A program made the translations under genes and the position numbers. The notes below the pieces were generated by a model. That model was not told the DNA's origin and did no database searches. It saw only the letters and a program-made list of their open reading frames with translations. A stretch of DNA of 64,000 nucleotides from Methanobacterium sp. UBA44 (GTDB lineage Archaea; Methanobacteriota; Methanobacteria; Methanobacteriales; Methanobacteriaceae), in assembly GCA_002494885.1 (NCBI GenBank), contig DACV01000002.1, positions 248,001-312,000 of the forward strand, in the 5' to 3' direction. Of this stretch, positions 43,083 to 52,619 are shown one piece after another (within the stretch, counting starts at the first letter, position 1; each line of letters opens with the position of its first letter).

Positions 43083-44678
43083 ATGAATCCTCAAAATCAA
43101 TATAATTCTAAATTACAGACCTTATCTGAAGTTTTAAGTATTTCTATAATTATAATCAGTATTTTATTTCTTATTGGATGGGCTTTTGATATTGATATTC
43201 TTAAAAGTCCGGGACAACAATTTTCTACAATAAAGTCAAATGTTGCATTGGGGTTTGTTTTTACAGGAATAAGTTTATGGCTTTTACAGACAAAACGTTT
43301 AAATCGGCGTAATCTGTTATTAGCCAGGATATTTGCAGTTATAGTTGCTTTAATTGGATTTTTAACAATTACAGAATATCTATTCAATATTAACCTGGGC
43401 ATAGACCAGATATTATTCAAAGAAGCGCCAGGAGCTTTAGGAACTTCATCACAAAATAGAATGGCATTCAGTGCTGCTTTTAATTCGCTACTTACTGGAA
43501 TTGCCTTGTTTATATTTGATAAAGAAGTAGGAAATGGACATAGACCTGCTCAATATCTTATGATCATAGTGGGATTTGTATCCCTTTTGGCACTTACAGG
43601 ATACCTTTATCTTGCCCCGGAATTGTATCGGATTGTTTATCATACAGGAATAGCATTATATGCGACTTTAATATTTATTTTAATATTGTTCAGCGCTCTT
43701 TTAGCACGTCCTGATAAAGGTTTTATGGAATTATTGACAAGTAACAGGGTTAGCGGGGTCTTTGGAAGAAGAATCATACTTGCTATAATTATTATTCCAT
43801 TAATTCTCGGCTGGCTAAGACTTTTAGGAGAACAATTTGGATTATATGATTCTAATTTCAGAGCAGCAATTTCTACAGTTTCTACCATTGCAATTTTGGC
43901 AATTTTGGTCTGGTTTAGCATTACTTCCATGGATAAAATCGATATCAAACGCATAAATGCAGAGGAAGATTTAAAAAAAAATGTGGATGAATTGAAGCGT
44001 TCTAATGATGAACTTCGACAATTCACTTACATTACTTCTCATGATTTACAGGAGCCCCTTAGGAGTATTGTGAGTTTTTCACAGCTTCTGGAGATGCGTT
44101 ATAAAGATAAATTGGATGATGATGCTGATGAGTACCTTAATTTCATAGTAGATGGGGCAAAAAGGATGAAAGAAATGATTAAGGGATTATTAGATTATTC
44201 TCTTATTAGAAACAAAGATAGGAAATTTGAATTGATAAATGCTGAAACATCACTTAATCATGCCATAAATGCTTTAAATGACGTTATTAGGGATAATAAG
44301 GCAATTATAACCTATGATACTCTCCCAGATGTTTTTGCAGATAAGAAACAATTGGAACAATTATTTCAGTATTTAATTGATAATGCTATTAAATTTAGAA
44401 AACCAGAAAAACAACCAAAAATTCATATTTCGGTCTATGAAAATAAAGAAAAGAATGAATATGTGTTTGGTGTATCTGATAATGGAATAGGGATGGAAGA
44501 TCAATATACAGACAAAATATTTGAAGTATTCAAACGATTACACACAATCGATAAGTATAAAGGAACTGGAATAGGTTTACCCATTTCTAAACGAATTATT
44601 GAACTTCATGGTGGGCAAATATGGGTTGAATCAAAGCTAGATGAGGGGGCAACGTTTTATTTTACAATTCCTTATTAA
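43083..44678 (+). CDS. Membrane sensor histidine kinase
   Basis: A 531-aa kinase. Residues about 15-285 hold roughly eight membrane helices with no periplasmic domain of size. A short coiled coil leads to HisKA, where the phosphate goes on the His of ITSHDLQEPLRSI (about residue 320). The HATPase domain (about residues 415-531) has DNAIKFR, DNGIGME and GTGIGLPIS. No response regulator is next to it. The kinase half is closely related to that of the PAS kinase at 54412. The signal sensed cannot be told. It is convergent with the nuclease gene. Confidence 0.9.
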   Translation: MNPQNQYNSKLQTLSEVLSISIIIISILFLIGWAFDIDILKSPGQQFSTIKSNVALGFVFTGISLWLLQTKRLNRRNLLLARIFAVIVALIGFLTITEYLFNINLGIDQILFKEAPGALGTSSQNRMAFSAAFNSLLTGIALFIFDKEVGNGHRPAQYLMIIVGFVSLLALTGYLYLAPELYRIVYHTGIALYATLIFILILFSALLARPDKGFMELLTSNRVSGVFGRRIILAIIIIPLILGWLRLLGEQFGLYDSNFRAAISTVSTIAILAILVWFSITSMDKIDIKRINAEEDLKKNVDELKRSNDELRQFTYITSHDLQEPLRSIVSFSQLLEMRYKDKLDDDADEYLNFIVDGAKRMKEMIKGLLDYSLIRNKDRKFELINAETSLNHAINALNDVIRDNKAIITYDTLPDVFADKKQLEQLFQYLIDNAIKFRKPEKQPKIHISVYENKEKNEYVFGVSDNGIGMEDQYTDKIFEVFKRLHTIDKYKGTGIGLPISKRIIELHGGQIWVESKLDEGATFYFTIPY

Positions 44679-44695
44679 GGCTTATTTTAAACATG

Positions 44696-45400
44696 TTAAG
44701 GATTACAGTTTTGACAGGGAATATAACTCTTATTTATAGATTCATGCCTTGAATTTAAACGTACCTTATTTGTTTCGCTCATTTTAGATACTGAAATACA
44801 ATCCGGCCGGTGAAACTTCATTGAATTCTTATTTCCAATGTAGTATCCCTCAACGCTTACAGAATTGCTGTTTGAACTTCTATAACTGCTTGCCCCTGCC
44901 CATGAATAGGGATTGAATTCAGATGGAGGGATGTACATAACTTCTGCATATCCTCTTTTTAAAAGTTCGGCATTTACATTGGTATTTCCTGCATAAATTA
45001 CAGCAAGAGTTCTTCCATACTTATCATAATGCTTTGCATCATCTATATCTAAATAAACAGTTTTTCCAAGACATAAACTTTTAACAAAATCTTTAGCTTC
45101 ACTATATCCAGGTTGACCTCTTTCAGGGGTATTTACACCAACAAAGCGTATTCTTCCCACTCCCTTTACGTCAATAGTATCTCCATCGACCACATAATAA
45201 CAGTATCCACTCGCTTCATAATTGGCATTGGTTGAATTTGAAGTAGGAGTATTATTGGATACATTACTGATATTTGGAGATTCGTTATAACTGGAAACAG
45301 TATTTGGATTATTAGAATTAGTATCTGAACTTGTACAACCAGTTATTCCTACCATGCTGATTAAAAGAATTAAAACTAAAAATGATCTTATTAATTTCAA
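44696..45400 (-). CDS. Exported thermonuclease-like lipoprotein with Cys/His tail domain
   Basis: A 234-aa protein. The leader has a lipobox (GITGC), so it is probably anchored outside the cell. Residues about 70-165 form a staphylococcal-nuclease domain with the catalytic arginine-glutamate set RFVGVNTPERGQ and YGRTLAVIY and the metal aspartates in DGDTIDV. After a Ser/Asn linker, the last 50 residues (YYIGNKNSMKFHRPDC ... CQNCNP) resemble the small metal-binding domain found at the end of many bacterial nucleases. It may degrade external DNA for nutrients. It lies 75 bases past the SulP gene on the same strand. Confidence 0.85.
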   Translation of the reverse strand: MKLIRSFLVLILLISMVGITGCTSSDTNSNNPNTVSSYNESPNISNVSNNTPTSNSTNANYEASGYCYYVVDGDTIDVKGVGRIRFVGVNTPERGQPGYSEAKDFVKSLCLGKTVYLDIDDAKHYDKYGRTLAVIYAGNTNVNAELLKRGYAEVMYIPPSEFNPYSWAGASSYRSSNSNSVSVEGYYIGNKNSMKFHRPDCISVSKMSETNKVRLNSRHESINKSYIPCQNCNP

Positions 45401-45475
45401 TTAAGGTCCCCTCTATAACTGTATTGGGATAGTTAGTATTATCTTTTACTATTATCAAAAGGAAAAAAATAAGAT

Positions 45476-47158
45476 TCATTTCTTTTTTTCTGATTCCCAT
45501 CTTCTAATACATTGATCAATCGTTAAACAGAATTTACTTTCCACTATTTCATGTTCAAGTCTGGAATTTCTGATTGAATCTCTTAGAGGTTCGTACATAT
45601 TCGCTGCCTTCACTTTAATGCCTCGCTGCTTCAATTCGTCAGTGAGCTCTTCTAACATTTCAATTCCAGAATAATCAATGAATGGTGTGGACTCAAAATC
45701 TAAAACAAGTAATCTGGTATCTTTGTATTCATCATCTACCAGATTTAGAATTGTGTCTTTTATACTTTCGGTGTTCAGGAATATCTGGGATCCATCTACT
45801 CTAAGAAGGAGGGTATGGGGAGCTATTTCGCCTTCAGGGCGGCGTTTAATATTTAGATACTGATTAGTACCAGGAATACGTCCTAAAACCGCGATATGTG
45901 GGTTATATAAGTTTTTAAGTAATCCTAATACTGATAATATCACACCTATTACAATTCCCTCCAATGCACCAAAAAACAGCACAGATAGGAGCGTTACAAT
46001 GGCAATGGTGAATTCTATCCTACTGAAATTATAAATCTGGCGAAAATGAGGTATGTCTACTAGGCGCTTTATAACAAACAGTACTATGGCAGCCAGTATG
46101 GTTTCGGGTAAATTGTAAAATATTCCAGTGAAAAAAAGAAGGACCAGTAAAATGACCAATCCAGATATTCCCCCAGCTAAAGGCGTTTTTGCCCCGCTTT
46201 CATTATTTACGGCAGTTCTAGATGGAACTCCTCCTATGGGTAATCCCTGAAAAAAGCCCACAGCTATATTGGATGCTCCTAAAGCCAGTAATTCCTGATT
46301 TTTATCGATCTTATACTTATTTACTGCTGCATATTTGGATGCAAATAAATATCCTTCGATATAACTTACAAGAAAAACAGTCGTGGCTAAAGTAAGCAAA
46401 ATATTAAAATCTATTAAATTAGGATCAGGAATTACAAGGGCTGGTAATCCTTGAGGGATAGAACCAACTATTTTCACGCCTAATGAATCAATATCAGTGA
46501 AAGATATAAGGATTATTGACCCTAAAACCAGAAAAAGCGTATTGGGCAGTCTGGGAAATTTCCTTGTAGCTAAAAATAAAAATGCAATTCCTCCTGCACC
46601 AATAGCCAGAGTGGCTATGTTAGTTTGATCTATATGAACTAAAAAATAATAGATGCGTTCAAAAAAATTTCCCTGAGATCCAGGTATTCCAAATAATCTT
46701 GGAAGCTGTCCTGAAGCTATGTATAATGCTATACCGGCTAAAAAACCGGTTAAAACAGTTTTAGAAATGAATTTGATAATAAATCCAAATCTGAAAGCCC
46801 ATGATATAAGTGCTAAAACTCCTGCAATGACTGCAACAAGGGATACCATCATAAAATACTGGTTGATGTCTAAAACCATCAAAGAACCGAGGGTAGAACC
46901 AACCAGTATAGAAAGGGTGGAAGTAGGGCCGATAGATAACTGATTGGAAGTTCCAAAAACCATGTAAACGAGCAGGCCCACCATTGCTGAGTAAAGACCA
47001 ATTTCCGGAGGCATACCAGCCAGGGAAACATATGCCATGGCTTCAGGTATTGTAAAAGCACCTACAGTAATTCCGGCAATAATATCGGGCCTTAACCATT
47101 CTTTATTGTATGATCTGGCCCATTCAGTTACTGGAATTAATGAGGGGAGTTTTTTCAT
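45476..47158 (-). CDS. SulP-family anion transporter with STAS domain
   Basis: A 560-aa membrane protein of the SLC26/SulP family, importing sulfate, bicarbonate or similar anions. The family signature lies near the start (GAFTIPEAMAYVSLAGMPPE), followed by about 12-14 helices to residue 420, then a cytoplasmic STAS domain (about 440-555) with LVLDFESTPFIDYSGIEML. Length is normal. The anion cannot be told from sequence. It precedes the exported nuclease gene by 75 bases and may share its transcript, but the pairing has no clear functional sense. Confidence 0.9.
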   Translation of the reverse strand: MKKLPSLIPVTEWARSYNKEWLRPDIIAGITVGAFTIPEAMAYVSLAGMPPEIGLYSAMVGLLVYMVFGTSNQLSIGPTSTLSILVGSTLGSLMVLDINQYFMMVSLVAVIAGVLALISWAFRFGFIIKFISKTVLTGFLAGIALYIASGQLPRLFGIPGSQGNFFERIYYFLVHIDQTNIATLAIGAGGIAFLFLATRKFPRLPNTLFLVLGSIILISFTDIDSLGVKIVGSIPQGLPALVIPDPNLIDFNILLTLATTVFLVSYIEGYLFASKYAAVNKYKIDKNQELLALGASNIAVGFFQGLPIGGVPSRTAVNNESGAKTPLAGGISGLVILLVLLFFTGIFYNLPETILAAIVLFVIKRLVDIPHFRQIYNFSRIEFTIAIVTLLSVLFFGALEGIVIGVILSVLGLLKNLYNPHIAVLGRIPGTNQYLNIKRRPEGEIAPHTLLLRVDGSQIFLNTESIKDTILNLVDDEYKDTRLLVLDFESTPFIDYSGIEMLEELTDELKQRGIKVKAANMYEPLRDSIRNSRLEHEIVESKFCLTIDQCIRRWESEKKK

Positions 47159-47340
47159 GATTTTAATCCATGTAATTAGTTAGAATAGTATATGTTAATT
47201 ATTTTTGTTAAAAATAACCTATTTTGTATAATCACTTGATGATTATTCTCAATTAAACTAAATATTTTAAAAATCCTTAAAGGTAAAAAAATTTATAATA
47301 AATTTAAAATTAAAAAAGAAATTTTTAAAGTCTTTAAATT

Positions 47341-47616
47341 TTACCATTTGTTTAACTGTATTTCAATAGCTGAAACATTGCTGTTTGATCCTTCTCTGTT
47401 CATTACCTTTTCTGTGCTTATATCTATATTTCCAAGTTCTATATCTGATATAAATCGATTTCTTACTATCTCTGCAACGTCTACAGCCCTGCTTATGGAC
47501 CTTCCACGTGCTTTTAAAACAACTTCTGAATTTCCTCCGTTCATTTGGGTTACGACTGCTAATACATAGTTCATTACAGGCTTTGTTCCAATGAACACAA
47601 CATTTTCTTCTGACAT
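47341..47616 (-). CDS. albA: DNA/RNA-binding protein Alba
   Basis: A 91-aa Alba protein, an abundant archaeal chromatin and RNA-binding dimer. MSEENVVFIGTKPVMNYVLA is typical; the DNA-contacting lysine follows GTKP (often acetylated), and the loop KARGRSISRAVDVAE is conserved. I start it at 47616 because GGAGGTC lies just upstream; a GTG at 47631 would run through that site. The 680-base spacer upstream holds its promoter. The high expression expected of Alba agrees with the strong ribosome site. Confidence 0.95.
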   Translation of the reverse strand: MSEENVVFIGTKPVMNYVLAVVTQMNGGNSEVVLKARGRSISRAVDVAEIVRNRFISDIELGNIDISTEKVMNREGSNSNVSAIEIQLNKW

Positions 47617-48298
47617 CTTTTTGACCTCCACGGCACAATTAATACTATTAATTTTGAATATATTACTATATACAATTTTGTGTTATAAATAACGAAGTTA
47701 TGGTGTATTCAATGAAGAAATACAAAATATTAGCTGTGATTTAAATATTTTTTTAATAAAATAAATTATGAGGATATATTATTTTGATATTTTTAGGTAG
47801 TTCAGTCTATTAATCCTATTATAACCATCAATTCATTTATCAAATCAACAAAATCAATATGAAATTTTAAATTACTGAGTTTTAAATGACATATGGCATT
47901 ATAAACTCAATATAGATACTGAAAGCTCTTATTTTTTACTTAATTGAATTTTATTTAGCTATTTCTATTTCCGTCCTTAATTTTATAAGTTAAATTTAAT
48001 GATGGGAATTAAATCTTGCTAATAGTAATAATATTTATATTAATTATCATAATATATATGTATGTAGCAATTCAATAAACATAGAAAAATCAGAAACCAT
48101 ATGAATCACTAATAATGTCAATGGGCTAAAAATGAAACAAATAATGACTTTAATATGTTAAACTACACATTAATAAACTACTATTTCCTTTAAATTAAAG
48201 CACTAAAAAAATGACACACTCAAACAGACATGAGCGTTAAAATAAAACACAGAATAGATTAAAAAAATTATTTAAGATAATTAAAATCATTATAACAT
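47617..48298. other. Long intergenic region without genes
   Basis: About 680 bases, A/T-rich. I found no frame with a ribosome site, no tRNA and no array. TATA-like stretches occur upstream of Alba (TATATTACTATATAC near 47660). The rest shows only simple A/T runs. Confidence 0.5.
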
Positions 48299-48586
48299 CT
48301 AAAGCTCGGAAACCATATTTATGAATTCAGTATCTGTCCATGCCCTGAGTGTTTTTGTGGTCACGCTCTGCATTGAATTTATTTTTATGAGAACCCGGGC
48401 CATACTGTCTTCATCTGGAAGTTGGATTATAGCCACCAGATCGTATTCCCCAAAGGTGTAGTAAAGACTTAAACTTCCATTAAGCTCTTCAACTAAACTT
48501 TTAATGGATTTAATCCTTTCTGAAGCTTCATCAAGAGTTTTCCTCCCCTGATCTGTCCATTTCCCCAAAACAATATATTTCAGCAC
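48299..48586 (-). CDS. GYD-domain protein
   Basis: A 95-aa protein of the GYD family, named for a Gly-Tyr-Asp motif, here FGEYDLVAIIQLPDE (GEYD). The start MLKYIVLGKWTDQGRKTLDE and the end LRAWTDTEFINMVSEL are usual. These small ferredoxin-fold proteins form dimers; their function is unknown. GGGGGTGG lies 7 bases before the ATG as ribosome site. It is alone between two long spacers and upstream of the large exported protein gene on the same strand. Confidence 0.88.
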   Translation of the reverse strand: MLKYIVLGKWTDQGRKTLDEASERIKSIKSLVEELNGSLSLYYTFGEYDLVAIIQLPDEDSMARVLIKINSMQSVTTKTLRAWTDTEFINMVSEL

Positions 48587-48722
48587 ATTTCCACCCCCCT
48601 AAATGTGTTACACTATAATATATGTTTACAGTACCAAATAATTTGCTAATTTAAAAAACCAATTCTATTGAATTAAAAACTTTTTAAAATGAAAATCTAA
48701 AATAAAAAAATAAAAAAAGGAA

Positions 48723-51695
48723 TTAGAAAGGTAATTCTGCATAATTACCCTTCATGACTACTGTATCCTTGTTCCAGTTGTTTATGACACCAAATGTGTT
48801 TCTTGAGCTTATTGCATCTGCATCATACCATTTACCATCTACCCACAACTGTGCCCAGACGTGTCCATAGACATTTCCACTTGTGAAGTTACAAGTTCCA
48901 TGCATATATTTTGCTGGAATTCCCACTGCTCTTGCCATTGCTATTAACAAATGGGAGTGGTCAACACAATTTCCATCTTTATTCATGTATGTGTTTACTG
49001 CTCCATATTTGGTATTGTAGTAAAAGGAATAGGTCAGATTATCTCTCACCCAGTTAAAGATTTTAACACCTTTATCATAGGTATTGTTTGCATCCTGTGT
49101 TATTGATGTTACAAGTGATATAATACGTGGATCATTTGATTGACAGTTTTTTGTTACCTGTAAATATTTTTGTAGCTCTGCAGGTACTGGAACAGGCACA
49201 TAAGTGCTTGAAGTCATTGAAACATAATTTGGTAGTCTGTTGTTTGTGTTATAGAAGCTTAATATCTTTGAATACATGTATACTAAATCTTCATAGGATA
49301 TTTTGCCAAGTGAAGTTGTAGCGTAAGCAGGTGCACCGGCATCGGAGATGATGAATGATTTAATTCTTTGAGCGATATCAAGGTACTCTGCAGCCATTAT
49401 ATTCCCATTTTTAAAGTCACTGGTAAATTCTCCAGGCGCAGTCACATTTTTTAAAGTTACTGGTGTGTTTACGCCCATGTTTATTTGTAACAAGCTTTCA
49501 ACCAGTAGATTTAAGAAATCTGAGATTTTCACCTGAACATTACCTACTGATACATAATTGGGCAATACTTCGTTTGTTTCAATGTATGATTTTACGTTTG
49601 CTGCTGCCTTTTTGATTTGTTCTACTGTAAATGTTGATGGTTGCTCATTTTCAGGTGGTGAGATCTTTATGCTTGAATCCATAGAAACGGTGTTGGGTAA
49701 TCTATTGTTATCCTTGTGAAAATTTAATATCTTTGAATACATGTAAATAAGCTGTTCAAATTGAATGTTACCTAATGTACTTGTAGAATAGTTTGGAGCT
49801 ATTCCACTGGACTTTATGAATGATTCCATGGTTTGTGCAATTTTTAAGTATTCTGCTATTGTTATGGTTCCAGTTTTAAAGGATCCTTTAGATTCTTGTG
49901 GATTAAGTATGTATTCGAGCATTACAGGCGTGCTTACTCCATTATTTAACTGGAGTACACTGTTTAACATTAATTTCAAGAATTCCGGCATTAAAACCTG
50001 TTTTGTACCTATGGTTACAAAATTGGGAAGTCTTTTATTGGTTTCGATATAGGATTTAACTCTATTTCCTGCGTCCTTAATTTCACTTAAAGTAAAACTT
50101 GGAGGGTTAAGGAAATCAGGGTCTAATATCCCGTATCTGAATAATGCAAAACCAGATGCTCCGTTGTCTATTGCTGATTTAACATCTTGATTTAGCTCAT
50201 TTGCTGTTAATTTAGTTGTATCCTGGTCTGAACGGTAGGTTTGAAGTCCTGTTATTACTGGTTTCCCACCAGAATGTTCTACAATCCATTTTGTTGTTGT
50301 ACCGATCCAGGTTGAGTTCTTTCCATAATTTCCCTTGTAGATCATTGGTACAAGGAAGTCAAGGTATGGTGCAAGTGCTCTGTAATCCTGCCCATAATAA
50401 TATGCATTCTGGCTGCATTCTGGCATTACTGCTGCTGAAACAGCTACTTTAGGTTTAATGGATTTCACTGTATTGTACACGTTTTTTACGAATGATGTTA
50501 TTGTTTCTGTTCCATTGGAGTGTTTGTTGGCTGCATTATCCCCAACTCCAGAATATCTGACATAATCAAGATGAATACCGTCTATTGAATAATTTTTGGT
50601 GATGTCAGATATGAAATTCAACAATGTGCTTCTCTGTGTGGTATTGGCAGGATCAATCCAGCTACCATTTGCATCCTTAAAACACGTAACCCATGCATGG
50701 ATTCTAATTCCAGAATCCTTGAACATGTTTAAAGCATTTGTAAGTACACCCTGGTAAGTTGGAGTTGAGATCATATTTGCCTTTATGAAAATATCTGTAA
50801 TACTGGCATTCTTCAGTTCATTCAGATTGATAATCCCAAGGTCTTCTGCTTTAATCCAGATTCCACGAACATCAGTGAAATTTGGAGCGATCTCGGGTGT
50901 TTCCTCTGGTGGAGGTACAATGGGTGGTGAAATCTTCATTCTTGAATCCATGGAAACAGTATTAGGTAATCTGTTGTTTGAATTCTGAAAATTCAGTATT
51001 TTTGAATACATGTATACTATGGATTCATAGGACATTTTACCCAGTGGAGTTGTAGCATAATTAGGTGCGGCACCATTAGATTTAATGAATTGACTTATTC
51101 GTTTTGCAGCATCGATGTAATTTGCCTTGGTTAATGTTCCGCTTTTAATAGATCCAGAAGGGTCTTTAGGAGCGTTTACATCTTTCAATGTTATCGGTGT
51201 TGTTTTACCCTGGTTAATCTGCAGCACGCTTTCTGTCATAAGCAGTAGAAAATCTGATATTTTAACCTGTAGATTGTTTATCTGAATATAAAAGGGTAAT
51301 CTGTTGTTTGTTTCAATGAACGACTTAACTCTTGTAGCTGCCTCTTTTATTTGAGATATGCTAATGTTATTCACATTAGCTGTTTTTACCTCTCCTCCAG
51401 CAGCTTTAGGTTCTTCCTGAATATTTTTTGTAGAATCGTTTTTTAAGTTTGCAGTATCATTTTGAATCTGTTCTGTATCATTTAATATCTCTTTTTCCTG
51501 AATATTCTCTGTATCATTCTCTATATTGGTTAAATTCGCTGATTCATTTATAGTGGTGTAACTTGTTCCATTTTCTAAGCTTTGCTCACCTAAATTGGCT
51601 GTATCTTGGTGTTCTGAAGTGGCGTATATACCATTAACGCATGTCATCATTAAATTTAAAATGATGAACATAGTCAATAGTTTTTTTTTCGTAAT
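48723..51695 (-). CDS. Exported pseudomurein-binding protein with glycosidase-like and transglutaminase-like domains (ATT start)
   Basis: About 990 aa. A signal peptide (MTKKKLLTMF if ATT is read as Met) is followed by a Asn/Thr/Glu-rich linker. Six pseudomurein-binding repeats lie in three pairs, near residues 110-255, 535-680 and 685-830, each with a VKSxIETNxxLP or IKSxG/AP pattern. Between the first and second pair, residues about 275-527 resemble glycosidase-like domains of the GHL10 kind (DGIHLDYVRYSG). The C-terminus (about 840-990) is transglutaminase-like with Cys910, His945 and Asp958, as in pseudomurein endoisopeptidases. AGGAGG is 7 bases before ATT at 51695. Likely wall remodelling. 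Confidence 0.82.
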   Translation of the reverse strand: MTKKKLLTMFIILNLMMTCVNGIYATSEHQDTANLGEQSLENGTSYTTINESANLTNIENDTENIQEKEILNDTEQIQNDTANLKNDSTKNIQEEPKAAGGEVKTANVNNISISQIKEAATRVKSFIETNNRLPFYIQINNLQVKISDFLLLMTESVLQINQGKTTPITLKDVNAPKDPSGSIKSGTLTKANYIDAAKRISQFIKSNGAAPNYATTPLGKMSYESIVYMYSKILNFQNSNNRLPNTVSMDSRMKISPPIVPPPEETPEIAPNFTDVRGIWIKAEDLGIINLNELKNASITDIFIKANMISTPTYQGVLTNALNMFKDSGIRIHAWVTCFKDANGSWIDPANTTQRSTLLNFISDITKNYSIDGIHLDYVRYSGVGDNAANKHSNGTETITSFVKNVYNTVKSIKPKVAVSAAVMPECSQNAYYYGQDYRALAPYLDFLVPMIYKGNYGKNSTWIGTTTKWIVEHSGGKPVITGLQTYRSDQDTTKLTANELNQDVKSAIDNGASGFALFRYGILDPDFLNPPSFTLSEIKDAGNRVKSYIETNKRLPNFVTIGTKQVLMPEFLKLMLNSVLQLNNGVSTPVMLEYILNPQESKGSFKTGTITIAEYLKIAQTMESFIKSSGIAPNYSTSTLGNIQFEQLIYMYSKILNFHKDNNRLPNTVSMDSSIKISPPENEQPSTFTVEQIKKAAANVKSYIETNEVLPNYVSVGNVQVKISDFLNLLVESLLQINMGVNTPVTLKNVTAPGEFTSDFKNGNIMAAEYLDIAQRIKSFIISDAGAPAYATTSLGKISYEDLVYMYSKILSFYNTNNRLPNYVSMTSSTYVPVPVPAELQKYLQVTKNCQSNDPRIISLVTSITQDANNTYDKGVKIFNWVRDNLTYSFYYNTKYGAVNTYMNKDGNCVDHSHLLIAMARAVGIPAKYMHGTCNFTSGNVYGHVWAQLWVDGKWYDADAISSRNTFGVINNWNKDTVVMKGNYAELPF

Positions 51696-51722
51696 TTTAT
51701 CGCCTCCTTTTCCTAAAACCAA

Positions 51723-52267
51723 ACAGAATAATATTATACAAACTGAAGGTATTATCAGAAATGTATTATTATTCTTTAAAAGTTTTTAGGACATATAAAC
51801 TATCTTTTACAATTTTATATAAATTTTTTGCTTTAAAATTAGAAAAAAGGATGTATTAGAACTATTTTTTTCATTTAAAAAGATTAAAAAAGGTATTAAA
51901 CTAACTTATAATAATTGAGCTCTGCTTATTCTTTTTTTAGGTAAATAATCTTGATTTAGGGTCATTTTGCTGAAAAAAGAGCTGATTAATCTTTTCATAT
52001 GCTACTGTAAATATTGTAAACTTATAAAAGAAAATTTTGAGGAGGATATTCATAAAAATACCTTTAAAGCTGTTTATAAAGGTTAAATGAATATATTAGC
52101 ATGGAATAAATGATTATTGGAGTTATATCAATCTGGTTTAAGAACATGGAGATAAATTATTATTTTTTCAGTTTATAATGGAAAATAAGGAACCAGTTTC
52201 AAAAAAGTAATGTAAGTTAATGCTAATTAAATAAAAATCAATTCTTAAAAATTATCATAATCTATAC
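51723..52267. other. Intergenic region before the nudC fragment
   Basis: About 545 A/T-rich bases with no gene seen. It likely carries the promoter of the large exported protein on its left (TATAAATTTTTTGC near 51820 reads as a TATA on the minus strand) and a few T runs. Confidence 0.45.
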
Positions 52268-52434
52268 TGGCAATACTCATCTTGGAAGATGGCCGCTCAA
52301 TTTCATCAGGAGAGGATCATCGGGCATCTAAAATTTCTAACTCGTCTACTTTTATATTCTGCGGTAAACCCGACCATGAGGGAATGGGGAAACGGCCAGG
52401 GCTGGTTATCAAAGTATTTGATATTTTTTAACTT
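52268..52434 (-). pseudogene. Fragment of nudC 3' end, duplicated
   Basis: Copy of the 3' part of the intact nudC at 53320-54231. From about 52326 it is almost identical to 53411-53538, including a stretch of more than 50 identical bases around CCCGACCATGAGGGAATGGG, but lacks 14 bases (CTCTCCACTTTTAT) and is more altered at its start. It has no 5' half and no complete Nudix box, so it cannot make an enzyme. The high identity means the copy is recent. It lies just left of the MntA-HepT pair, with the intact gene on the right. Confidence 0.85.
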
Positions 52435-52452
52435 TTTTTAAAGAAAAGTCGT

Positions 52453-52514
52453 CGAAAATCGATAATTTTTGGGGCATAATCGATTCATTAGGGATTTTGA
52501 TCAAAATTCCTAGC
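52453..52514. repeat. Hairpin repeats upstream of mntA
   Basis: CGAAAAT-CGATA-ATTTTTG (52453-52471, with one G-U pair) is followed by a GGGGCAT linker, and TAGG-x-ATTTTGATCAAAAT-x-CCTA is a near-perfect palindrome around 52489-52513. It ends in AGCTTTATAT, as does the 37.6-37.9 kb array. These are weaker members of the same hairpin family. Confidence 0.6.
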
Positions 52515-52619
52515 TTTATATTTGAATTAATTTTAATAAATGCAAAAGTCATATATAGACCATAGAAATACATTTTTATATAGAAATTGATTAATCTTTA
52601 ATTATTCCAGTGATTTAAC

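Noticed and set aside
47363..47638. Second minus-strand frame over Alba.
   Set aside because: It is a shadow in another frame with odd Cys/Arg content; Alba has the ribosome site and conserved motifs.
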